Assembly: GCA_002779345.1 (NCBI GenBank)
Contig: PEWW01000117.1
Coordinates: forward strand, 1,157 to 7,694
Direction of reading: 5' to 3'
Length of the DNA: 6,538 nt
From: Candidatus Omnitrophica bacterium CG07_land_8_20_14_0_80_50_8
GTDB taxonomy: Bacteria > Omnitrophota > Gorgyraeia > 2-02-FULL-51-18
Shown here: in pieces, positions 1-5,347 of the stretch
Position numbering within the stretch: position 1 is the first letter of the stretch
Layout of the letters: every line of letters begins with the position of its first letter
Notes under the pieces: generated by a model
Databases searched by the model: none
Seen by the model: only the letters and a program-made list of their open reading frames with translations
Told to the model about the DNA's origin: nothing
Position numbers and translations under genes: made by a program

Positions 1-9
1 ACGTTTGTA

Positions 10-783
10 TTAGCTCGCTTTGGTTTTAAGTGTAATTTCTGCAAAATCCGCCTCGGAACTCGTCCCTGTAGTATCTGAATCACTCATCAATGCAATCGCG
101 CCGACCGGCTTGGTCGGCGGCCTTCCGTAGAGTTTCTCATAATCCTGAAAAACGTTCCTTTCCTCCGCGAACCAGCCTCCCTCTGCCGCGGGCGCAGGAC
201 CGCTTCTCAAAACAAAAAGTTTAATGCGGTCGGAAAAGGGGCTTGAAGCGACGGTTCCTGCGGGGTTTGTTTTGTCCCAGAGATACTCAATGACGTCTGA
301 TTTAAAAAAATTGGAGCCTGGAAAAATAACATAGATTCTGGCGGCAAAATCATCTTCGGTTTTATTGGATATTTTTTCAGGTTCTTTCTTCTTGGGGAAC
401 AAAAGCGCTCTCCAGCGCCATGATAAATAAAGATTTTTCGCCGCCTGGGCGTCTACCTTGACATACAGCCCTGAACAGGCATCTTTAGTTTTGGATTTTA
501 AAAAATGGCGTCCCGTTTCGGATAACACTTGATACTGAGTAACCCCTTTGAATATTTTTTCTTCCCAGGCCTTCAACGATGCTTGGTTTTGAAATTGATA
601 CCGGGCAATGACCTGATAATTCGGAGCTTGTTGAATCGCAGAAGTCGGAGGTGTCGGCGCGGAAGTCTTGAGGGCCGTGGGTCGTGAGTAGGATCTTAAT
701 AAACAGAGAAAAAGCACCGCCTCCAGAAATAAAATAAGCAATAACGGGCGAAGCTTCACTGATTTGATCTGCCGTTTCTTCAC
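10..783 (-). CDS. DUF3047 domain protein, membrane-anchored
   Basis: This 257-residue protein resembles the DUF3047 family, whose function is unknown. A basic start is followed by a hydrophobic segment at about residues 12-28 with no clear cleavage site, then a Pro/Thr/Ser/Ala-rich linker (about 34-52). This suggests an N-terminally anchored protein with its domain in the periplasm. Family-like features are the 'LSWRWRA' strand near residue 120, 'DDFAARIYVIFPG' at about 144-156, 'VIEYLWD' near 164, 'ERNVFQDYEKLYG' near 208 and the acidic 'MSDSDTTGTSSEADFAEI' near 233-250. The chosen GTG start overlaps the nadE stop as GTGA, which implies translational coupling; no strong Shine-Dalgarno is seen. 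It is the last visible gene of the folE-nadE operon. It has no catalytic motif that I can name, so the family call rests on recalled pattern, and its role next to cofactor genes is unknown. Confidence 0.8.
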   Translation of the reverse strand: MKKRQIKSVKLRPLLLILFLEAVLFLCLLRSYSRPTALKTSAPTPPTSAIQQAPNYQVIARYQFQNQASLKAWEEKIFKGVTQYQVLSETGRHFLKSKTKDACSGLYVKVDAQAAKNLYLSWRWRALLFPKKKEPEKISNKTEDDFAARIYVIFPGSNFFKSDVIEYLWDKTNPAGTVASSPFSDRIKLFVLRSGPAPAAEGGWFAEERNVFQDYEKLYGRPPTKPVGAIALMSDSDTTGTSSEADFAEITLKTKAS

Positions 784-2402
784 AACCTATATCGGTTCGT
801 GATGGGCATACGACGATCTCTGCCGAATGCCTTGGGGGTAATTTTTATTCCGGGAGGAGATTGCCGCCTTTTATATTCGTTGCGGTCAACCATCCGCGCT
901 GTTTTTATTGCGATGGCCTTCGGAATGCCGCGCCGGACAGCCGCTTCGATCGACATATCTTTTTCTACATAAAGTTCGAGGAACCGGTCCAACAAACTGT
1001 AAGGAGGCAGTGTGTCCTGATCCGTTTGATCGCGCCGCAACTCCGCGGTCGGAGGTCGTTTTAAAATACTCGTCGGGATTACCGGGCTGGCACCCAGTGA
1101 ATTTCGGTAGCGGGCCAGCCCAAAAATCAGTGTCTTTGGCACATCCTTGATAACCGCAAAACCGCCTGCCATGTCTCCATAGAGCGTGCAGTAACCCGTG
1201 GCCATTTCGCTTTTATTGCCTGTCGTAAGTACCAAATGTCCGAATTTGTTCGACAAAGCCATCAAAACATTTCCCCTGATCCGTGCTTGGAGATTTTCTT
1301 CGGTGGTGTCCGGCGGATGCCCGGAAAATACCCCTTTAAAAGCGGTCAGGTACTGTTTAAAAATTTTATGGATTCTGAACTTGAGACATTGTATGGATAA
1401 ATTTTTTGCCAATAATTTCGCGTCTTGATAGGTTTCTTGCGATGTGTACGGCGAAGGCATGGTAACGGCCACCACGTTCTTGGGTCCCAGCGCATCGGCG
1501 GCAATGCAGGCTACAAGCGCCGAGTCAATGCCGCCGCTTAAGCCTACGAGTACTTTTTTAAAATTATTCTTTTGGATATAATCATGAGTTCCCAAAACCA
1601 GCGCCTGATAGACCTCCGCTTGATGGCCAAGCGGTGTCGGCAGACGCGCCGGTTTTTGTGACCCAAGATCAATCGTCAGGAAGTCCTCCATAAACCGTTT
1701 CGCTTCGCCCAATGTTCTGCCCGAGGCATTCACCGCCATACTGCCTCCGTCAAACACAAGCTCGTCCTGTCCTCCTACGAGATTATGATAGATCACCGTT
1801 GATCGTGTCTTAACCGCTAGATTTTTGATTAATTTCTGCCGTTCGGTTTGTTTATGCGTATGGTAAGGAGATGCGGATATATTCACCAGAAGGCTCGCTT
1901 TACCCCTGTACCCTCTCTGATAAACGTAACTATCTTTGCGCCAAATATCCTCGCAGATCGTGACGCTCAACGAAAAGCGTCCTAAATCCATGATGACCGG
2001 CACGGTTCCGGGCGTAAAATAGCGCCGTTCGTCAAACACACCGTAATTGGGCAAGTGGATCTTGTGGTAAATGGCCCTGATTTTTTGGTTCACGATTAAG
2101 GCCGCGGCGTTATAAAGTCTTTTCTTTTTGTCCCGATCGACAAAGCCGATAATCGCGGCAATCCCTTTGGTTTGGGAGACGAGCGTTTTTAAAATATTTA
2201 AATTATCCAAAACGAAGTAATCTTTATGAAGAATATCTTCGGGCGGGTATCCGTTGATTGCAAGCTCCGGAAATGTGACAAGATCCGCATGGGACTCTTT
2301 CGCGAATCTTAAGGCGGCGATGATCTTATCGCGGTTTCCTTCAAGGTCACCGACAGTCGTGTTGATCTGAGCGATTAAGATTTTAAGACGGGGCGTTTTC
2401 AC
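780..2402 (-). CDS. nadE: Glutamine-dependent NAD+ synthetase
   Basis: NadE makes NAD+ from deamido-NAD+ (nicotinic acid adenine dinucleotide), using ATP and ammonia released from glutamine, in the cytoplasm. The 540-residue length fits the two-domain glutamine-hydrolysing type. Residues 1 to about 250 are a nitrilase-like amidase with the expected Glu46 (in FPELAINGYPP), Lys114 (in YHKIHLPNYG) and Cys150 (in TICEDIW) triad. Residues from about 260 on are the synthetase, with the ATP pyrophosphatase P-loop SGGIDS at 289-294 and TTGNKSE at 393-399. A C-terminal 'PPTAELRRDQTDQDTLPPY' stretch near 450-468 is also typical. The GTG start lies 7 nt after the folE stop, with AGGA about 12 nt upstream inside the folE end. 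The stop overlaps the next gene by 4 nt. All key residues are present, so it should be active. Having the amidase domain means it can use glutamine rather than free ammonia. Confidence 0.97.
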   Translation of the reverse strand: MKTPRLKILIAQINTTVGDLEGNRDKIIAALRFAKESHADLVTFPELAINGYPPEDILHKDYFVLDNLNILKTLVSQTKGIAAIIGFVDRDKKKRLYNAAALIVNQKIRAIYHKIHLPNYGVFDERRYFTPGTVPVIMDLGRFSLSVTICEDIWRKDSYVYQRGYRGKASLLVNISASPYHTHKQTERQKLIKNLAVKTRSTVIYHNLVGGQDELVFDGGSMAVNASGRTLGEAKRFMEDFLTIDLGSQKPARLPTPLGHQAEVYQALVLGTHDYIQKNNFKKVLVGLSGGIDSALVACIAADALGPKNVVAVTMPSPYTSQETYQDAKLLAKNLSIQCLKFRIHKIFKQYLTAFKGVFSGHPPDTTEENLQARIRGNVLMALSNKFGHLVLTTGNKSEMATGYCTLYGDMAGGFAVIKDVPKTLIFGLARYRNSLGASPVIPTSILKRPPTAELRRDQTDQDTLPPYSLLDRFLELYVEKDMSIEAAVRRGIPKAIAIKTARMVDRNEYKRRQSPPGIKITPKAFGRDRRMPITNRYRL

Positions 2403-2409
2403 GCGCTGC

Positions 2410-2961
2410 TTATTTCCTATTGACCAGATTCATGGACTCGCTGCGGGTCGCGCGGTCCGATCGAAACGCACCCAGCATCGCGCTTGTGACGCATATTGAA
2501 TTCTGTTTTTCGACGCCGCGCATCGCCATGCAAAGATGCAACGCTTCAATGACGACCGCAACCCCCAGAGGAGCTAAAGTCTCTTTCAAACAATGAGCGA
2601 TCTGATTGGTGAGGCGTTCCTGTACCTGGAGTCTGCGCGCAAACATATCCACGATACGGGGAATTTTACTTAATCCGATGATTTTTCCGTTGGGAATATA
2701 GGCCACGTGACACTTGCCATAGAACGGCAACAAATGATGTTCGCAAAGACTGAATAGATCGATGTTTTTTACCAGCACCATGTCATCATATTTTTCATCA
2801 AAGATAGCGCCGTTTAATATTGCGGAAGCCTTTTTTTTATATCCGCTTGTCAGGTACTGGTAGGAAGCCTCCACGCGGCGCGGCGTTTTTTTGAGGCCTT
2901 GACGCTTGGGATCTTCGCCGATAGCTGCGAGTAATTCGCGGGTAAGGTTCTCTATTTTCAT
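2410..2961 (-). CDS. folE: GTP cyclohydrolase I
   Basis: FolE converts GTP to 7,8-dihydroneopterin triphosphate and formate, the first step of tetrahydrofolate synthesis and also an entry to queuosine and other pterins. The 183-residue protein is the usual length for the type I zinc enzyme. Visible signatures are '[20 protein letters not shown]' at 71-90 and '[11 protein letters not shown]' at 140-150. By analogy with the E. coli enzyme (Cys110, His113, Cys181 as zinc ligands), Cys73, His76 and Cys144 should bind zinc, with His75 and His142 catalytic. The ATG start gives a normal N-terminus ('[24 protein letters not shown]'-like region early in the protein). It is the first gene of its operon, about 25 nt from the predicted transcription start, and its upstream sequence lacks a clear Shine-Dalgarno. 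It is followed closely by nadE. I see nothing unusual in the protein itself. Confidence 0.97.
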   Translation of the reverse strand: MKIENLTRELLAAIGEDPKRQGLKKTPRRVEASYQYLTSGYKKKASAILNGAIFDEKYDDMVLVKNIDLFSLCEHHLLPFYGKCHVAYIPNGKIIGLSKIPRIVDMFARRLQVQERLTNQIAHCLKETLAPLGVAVVIEALHLCMAMRGVEKQNSICVTSAMLGAFRSDRATRSESMNLVNRK

Positions 2962-2975
2962 TTGATTAATTTCAT
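2958..2975 (-). other. Possible five-codon leader ORF overlapping the folE start
   Basis: ATG AAA TTA ATC AAA TGA on the minus strand ends in a TGA that overlaps the folE ATG as ATGA. It would begin only about 9 nt after the predicted transcription start. It has no ribosome site of its own, so it may be chance. It is noted because folE also lacks a clear Shine-Dalgarno, and termination-reinitiation could help its translation. Confidence 0.2.
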
Positions 2976-2990
2976 TCGGGCAACTAAACG

Positions 2991-3019
2991 ATTATAGGGT
3001 CAACGGCGCGGCGTTTCAA
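2991..3019 (-). promoter_or_regulatory. Sigma70-type promoter of the folE-nadE operon
   Basis: Reading the minus strand, TTGAAA (3019-3014) is followed after exactly 17 nt by a perfect TATAAT (2996-2991). Expected transcription start is near 2984-2985, giving a leader of only about 24 nt before the folE ATG. The -35 box begins four bases beyond the T-tract of the upstream terminator. The match to consensus is seen directly; activity is inferred. Confidence 0.82.
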
Positions 3020-3022
3020 TAC

Positions 3023-3070
3023 AAAAAATCGCCCTTTTGACCGCTTATCGCTAAGCAACCAAAAGGGCGA
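3023..3070 (-). terminator. Rho-independent terminator of the small secreted-protein gene
   Basis: An 11-bp perfect stem (3029-3039 with 3060-3070, core CGCCCTTTTG/CAAAAGGGCG) encloses a 20-nt interior that can form a second small hairpin (GCTTA 3043-3047 with TAAGC 3052-3056). On the minus strand the stem is followed directly by six T (complement of 3028-3023). It lies 18 nt after the stop of the gene at 3089-3442, so it insulates that gene from folE. There is no matching T-tract for the plus strand beyond a short AT-rich run. Confidence 0.88.
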
Positions 3071-3088
3071 ATTAACAATACGCTTACT

Positions 3089-3442
3089 TTACTCTAAACG
3101 AGCCTTTTCAGGATTAATGAGAGGCTGTTTCTTGGGAATCCAGAAAGTGAGCAGGTCAATTGCGCCCGCTCCCACTCTGTGAATTGTCCGACGAACTCCG
3201 ATGGCTCCGCCGGCCACAACGCCCGTGAGCTGTTCACCGGTAGTTTTTCCCTTAGCGGCTTCCGCGTGGGTGTTATCCAGAACCTCCACCCAACCGGTAG
3301 ACGCGTTACGAGAACCAACCTTCACGTTCTTAACCTGATCCGCGCCGTTGTTTGATCCGGTAGAACCGGCATCTGCAAACGCGGGCAAGCTAAATACCGT
3401 GGCCACTACGAACATTGACACAACCGCGATTAATTTCTTCAC
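3089..3442 (-). CDS. Small secreted protein, TIGR04073-like (exosortase-associated family)
   Basis: This 117-residue protein has a clear Sec signal peptide: MKK, a hydrophobic core at about 5-18 and an AFA-type cleavage site after residue 23. The mature part is about 94 residues. It resembles the TIGR04073 family of small proteins often found in genomes with exosortase (PEP-CTERM) systems. The shared features are an 'RNASTGWVEVL' segment near 45-55, a Gly-rich 'TGVVAGGAIGVRRTIHRVGAGAIDLLTF' segment at about 73-100, and a Pro-containing tail ('WIPKKQPLINPEK'). The Gly/Ala-rich stretch could form a membrane-associated helix. It has no PEP-CTERM sorting signal itself. The start is GTG, supported by AAGGAG at 3457-3452, 9 nt upstream. 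It has its own promoter and a strong terminator, so it is a single-gene transcription unit. The molecular function is unknown, and the family call is from pattern memory. Confidence 0.78.
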   Translation of the reverse strand: MKKLIAVVSMFVVATVFSLPAFADAGSTGSNNGADQVKNVKVGSRNASTGWVEVLDNTHAEAAKGKTTGEQLTGVVAGGAIGVRRTIHRVGAGAIDLLTFWIPKKQPLINPEKARLE

Positions 3443-3451
3443 TTATGGTTT

Positions 3452-3457
3452 CTCCTT
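3452..3457 (-). promoter_or_regulatory. Shine-Dalgarno AAGGAG of the small secreted-protein gene
   Basis: AAGGAG is 9 nt from the GTG start at 3442. It fixes this non-ATG start, which is also the one that gives a complete signal peptide. Confidence 0.8.
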
Positions 3458-3487
3458 AATTTAGTGATGATAACCCGTTCGTTGGGT

Positions 3488-3516
3488 AATGTACCATAGT
3501 TGCCTTGATAGCGCAA
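3488..3516 (-). promoter_or_regulatory. Probable extended -10 promoter for the small secreted-protein gene
   Basis: On the minus strand TTGCGC (3516-3511) is followed after 17 nt by TACATT (3493-3488). A TG dinucleotide one base before the -10 box (TGGTACATT) makes an extended -10 element that could offset the weak -35. The start site would be near 3481, leaving a leader of about 40 nt that contains the AAGGAG ribosome site. AT-rich sequence lies further upstream. Confidence 0.55.
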
Positions 3517-3634
3517 GTAAAATTCAGAACGGCGAGACAGGTAGTAAAATCGGCTATTTTTAATAGTTTTTATAACACCTCTATTAATAAATTAAATTGT
3601 TTCAATAGCGTTACGCGTATTTAACAGTCCCCCC

Positions 3635-3734
3635 GCAACCGTCATTCTGAGCGAAGCGAAGCCTGCCTGCCGACAAGCAGGAATCCGGCTTTAAGATTCT
3701 TCGTCACCTGCGGCTTATCAGAATGACGGATTGC
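3635..3734. repeat. Dispersed-type inverted-repeat hairpin element (GTCATTCTGAGCGAAGCGAAG class)
   Basis: The outer arms CCGTCATTCTGA (3639-3650) and TCAGAATGACGG (3718-3729) are a perfect 12-bp inverted repeat. They extend by GCAA (3635-3638)/TTGC (3731-3734) across one bulged base. Inside lie a tandem CGAAG (3652-3656, 3657-3661) facing CTTCG (3699-3703), a CCTGC/GCAGG hairpin (3662-3670 with 3677-3681), and GAATC/GATTC (3681-3685 with 3695-3699). This wording (GTCATTCTGAGCGAAGCGAAG...AATCC) is a pattern I recognise from dispersed palindromic repeats in many bacterial genomes. It sits 40 nt downstream of the yajQ stop, between transcription units. It has no T-tract, so it is not a standard terminator, though it could protect the yajQ mRNA 3' end. 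No target-site duplication is obvious. Confidence 0.8.
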
Positions 3735-3773
3735 TGTGGCGGCACCCCAGGATAACGATTTTTGGAATCATAC

Positions 3774-4277
3774 CTATCTGAAATTGAGACATTGAAGATC
3801 AACGTCAAAGTCTTTTTGTTTGATGTACGCGATGATCGCTTGAAGATCGTCAATTTTTGGTGATTGGACACGCACCTGATCTTCCTGGATTTGGGCTTGC
3901 ACTTTGATTTTAGATTCTTTGATGCTTTTGATGATTTCCTTTGCTTTGTCCGACGGGATGCCGCTTTGGATGGTGACAACCTGTTTCACTGATCCGCCAA
4001 CCATCCCGGTTTCGAGCGTCTCGAATTTTAAAGCTTTCAAAGAAACGCCTCTTTTTACGCATTTGGTCTGAAGCAGGTCGACGAGAGTTTTTAAACGGTA
4101 TTCATTCTCAGTTTTAAGCGTGATGGTTTCTTCTATTTTATCAAGGTCGATCGAGCTGTCGGATCCCTTAAAATCAAACCGCTGGGCAAGTTCCTTTTTC
4201 GCCTGTTGTACGGCGTTGTCGAGTTCTTGGAGGTTTACTTCAGATACAATATCGAATGAATGGTCTTTTGATCCCAT
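3774..4277 (-). CDS. yajQ: YajQ family nucleotide/c-di-GMP-binding protein
   Basis: A 167-residue protein of the YajQ (UPF0234, DUF520) family, cytoplasmic, with two ferredoxin-like halves. Members bind nucleic acids or nucleotides, and some (the Xanthomonas homologue) are reported c-di-GMP effectors. Hallmarks are the N-terminal 'SFDIVSEVNLQELDNAVQQA' (7-26), 'QRFDFKGSDSSIDLD' (about 32-46), 'CVKRGVSLKALKFE' (about 77-90), 'IKESKIKVQAQIQEDQVRVQ' (about 119-138), 'KIDDLQAIIAYIK' and the terminal 'LQCLNFR'. The ATG at 4277 is chosen over a start 33 codons upstream because it has GGAGG at 4290-4286, 8 nt away, and matches the family N-terminus. The upstream extension overlaps the channel gene in another frame. 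It lies 20 nt after the channel stop and probably ends the sucCD operon. The c-di-GMP role here is inferred from homologues only. Confidence 0.95.
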   Translation of the reverse strand: MGSKDHSFDIVSEVNLQELDNAVQQAKKELAQRFDFKGSDSSIDLDKIEETITLKTENEYRLKTLVDLLQTKCVKRGVSLKALKFETLETGMVGGSVKQVVTIQSGIPSDKAKEIIKSIKESKIKVQAQIQEDQVRVQSPKIDDLQAIIAYIKQKDFDVDLQCLNFR

Positions 4278-4285
4278 GGTGGCTT

Positions 4286-4290
4286 CCTCC
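4286..4290 (-). promoter_or_regulatory. Shine-Dalgarno GGAGG of yajQ
   Basis: GGAGG within GGGAGGAAG lies 8 nt before the ATG at 4277, in the short gap after the channel stop. It decides the start in favour of the shorter, family-length protein. Confidence 0.85.
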
Positions 4291-4297
4291 CTTATAA

Positions 4298-4522
4298 TTA
4301 ATTTGTCGCGTAACGGCGGGTCAAAGTGAAAATATAAAGTCCTATCATGAAGGGACCCAAGAAAGCCTCCACACACGCCAAACCGCGGGAAAGAGCCGCG
4401 GCGCGCGGTACAAAATCGCCGAAACCGACCGTAGTGAATGTAATAAAACTGAAATACGTCGCGTCTACTAGTCTTAACCTATCCCCGGCCGCTGACAACG
4501 TAGGCTGAACGGCATTGAGCAA
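4298..4522 (-). CDS. C-terminal pore half of a frameshifted K+-channel gene
   Basis: This frame encodes the pore and last membrane helix of a two-helix potassium channel. The selectivity filter TVGFGD sits in 'SFITFTTVGFGDFVPRAA', preceded by a pore helix and followed by a hydrophobic segment ('FLGPFMIGLYIFTL'), and it ends 'RRYATN'. On its own it would begin at a TTG inside the first membrane helix, with no ribosome site, so it is best read as the continuation of the upstream pentapeptide-repeat gene. Upstream in the same frame, residues 'ALAYF' (4537-4523) continue directly from the other fragment if one T is added to, or re-read in, the seven-T run at 4544-4538. It is separated from the other fragment only by the frame break. 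It cannot form a channel alone because it lacks most of the first helix. Confidence 0.8.
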   Translation of the reverse strand: MLNAVQPTLSAAGDRLRLVDATYFSFITFTTVGFGDFVPRAAALSRGLACVEAFLGPFMIGLYIFTLTRRYATN

Positions 4523-4530
4523 GAAATAAG

Positions 4531-5343
4531 CTAAAGCAAAAAAAGTATAATCACCAACGATGACACGATAACGCGATTGGGTTTGGCCGCGTAGCCCGAC
4601 AACAGATCCATCAGTAAAGAAGGAAGATACCGGGAGTCCTTTTTCTCAAAAAAATACTTGCGCTCCATCGTCAGTTCTCGGTAAGCAGCCCAGCTGGCAT
4701 CCTCATATAAGCCGCTGTTGTTTAAATAGTGCTTAAGCATCCGGTATGAATCACACGCCATTAGGTGATTGCTTTCCGAAATCGCCGCCTGCGTTTCCTT
4801 CGAAGGTTTTTGGGGGTCTTGAAAACTTTTTCTTTTAAGATGTTTGACGTTGTTGAATTCAGCGCCCCACAAGGACACGCCATAGAGGTGTGCTCCCATA
4901 AAATCCACGTCGTGCAAGGTGGACTCCGTCAAAGAAGCGTGTCTTATATCCGAATAAGAAAATGAGCAGTCGCGAAGAATGGCTTTCGTAAAATTGACGC
5001 CGTTTAAAGCGCACCCGACGAAATGACAAGATTCAAGACGGGCGCCGATCATGTCGGATTTGGACAGCTCACAGCCAATAGCCTCGCAATGTTTTAAATG
5101 AGCCTGATTGAAACACGAGCCGCTTAAATTTAGCCTGGAAAAATTAAGATCTTGCAACTGAGCCTTGCGCAGGTTGAGGCAAACGGATCTCTCGTCGGCT
5201 GTTTTAAGAAAACCCTCCACTTGCTTAGTATAATCGGCTTTAAATTCGAGATGAGTCCAGCAATGCTTGGAGAAACTGAGCGCGAATTCCTCACAAAGCA
5301 AGTGTTGGCAATTCGTGAGCGTGGTTTTTGGCGAGATAGCCAT
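4531..5343 (-). CDS. Pentapeptide-repeat N-terminal half of a frameshifted ion-channel gene
   Basis: From the ATG at 5343 this frame gives 270 residues. About 55-165 are pentapeptide repeats of the A(D/N)LXX type (for example LNFSRLNLSGSCF, SDMIGARLESCHF, VDFMGAHLYGVSL), which form a right-handed beta-helix. An alpha-helical juxtamembrane region follows ('NSGLYEDASWAAYREL', 'MERKYFFEKKD'), then 'LLSGYAAKPNRVIVSSLVIILFLL' in pieces, the start of a transmembrane helix cut off by TAG at 4531. This arrangement matches known pentapeptide-repeat proteins with a C-terminal ion-channel domain, so the normal product would be about 345-350 residues, spanning 4298-5343. A TTG at 5361, overlapping sucD by 14 nt, is an alternative start; the ATG sits 4 nt after the sucD stop. 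Neither has a strong Shine-Dalgarno. The ion and the gating signal are unknown, though the pore sequence in the other frame points to K+. Confidence 0.82.
   Translation of the reverse strand: MAISPKTTLTNCQHLLCEEFALSFSKHCWTHLEFKADYTKQVEGFLKTADERSVCLNLRKAQLQDLNFSRLNLSGSCFNQAHLKHCEAIGCELSKSDMIGARLESCHFVGCALNGVNFTKAILRDCSFSYSDIRHASLTESTLHDVDFMGAHLYGVSLWGAEFNNVKHLKRKSFQDPQKPSKETQAAISESNHLMACDSYRMLKHYLNNSGLYEDASWAAYRELTMERKYFFEKKDSRYLPSLLMDLLSGYAAKPNRVIVSSLVIILFLL
4537..4543 (-). other. Frame break at slippery heptamer T TTT TTG
   Basis: On the minus strand C, seven T and G (4545-4537) are read in the first frame as CTT TTT TTG, then CTT TAG. The heptamer T_TTT_TTG has the X_XXY_YYZ arrangement in exactly the frame needed. 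A -1 shift gives TTT TTT GCT TTA and joins the pore frame without a stop. The same result follows from one T missing in the sequence. I see no obvious upstream Shine-Dalgarno-like stimulator or strong downstream hairpin. Confidence 0.6.
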
Positions 5344-5347
5344 AATT

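Larger units (their letters stand above)
3443..3773. other. Gene-poor interval between yajQ and the small secreted-protein gene
   Basis: This 331-nt gap contains no credible coding region. From yajQ onward it holds about 40 nt of plain trailer, the inverted-repeat element, a T/A-rich stretch (about 3541-3630) with short CTATT/AATAG inverted repeats, the extended -10 promoter and the ribosome binding site of the next gene. The reading frame that crosses the repeat on the minus strand is low-complexity Ser/Lys-rich and is a shadow of yajQ. Confidence 0.75.

Noticed and set aside
861..1428. Several plus-strand reading frames opposite nadE
   Set aside because: These are antisense shadows of a gene whose catalytic motifs are all intact on the minus strand.
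3094..3318. A 74-codon minus-strand frame inside the small secreted-protein gene
   Set aside because: It is an alternative frame of the real gene, with no ribosome site or recognisable domain.
3635..3734. CRISPR repeat or intrinsic terminator
   Set aside because: There is a single copy with no spacers and no T-tract after the stem on either strand, so it is best called a dispersed palindromic repeat.
3704..3979. A 91-codon Ser/Lys-rich minus-strand frame across the yajQ end and repeat
   Set aside because: It is a low-complexity shadow of yajQ running into the hairpin repeat.
4278..4376. N-terminal extension of YajQ by 33 residues
   Set aside because: It overlaps the channel gene out of frame, and the strong GGAGG site and family length support the start at 4277.
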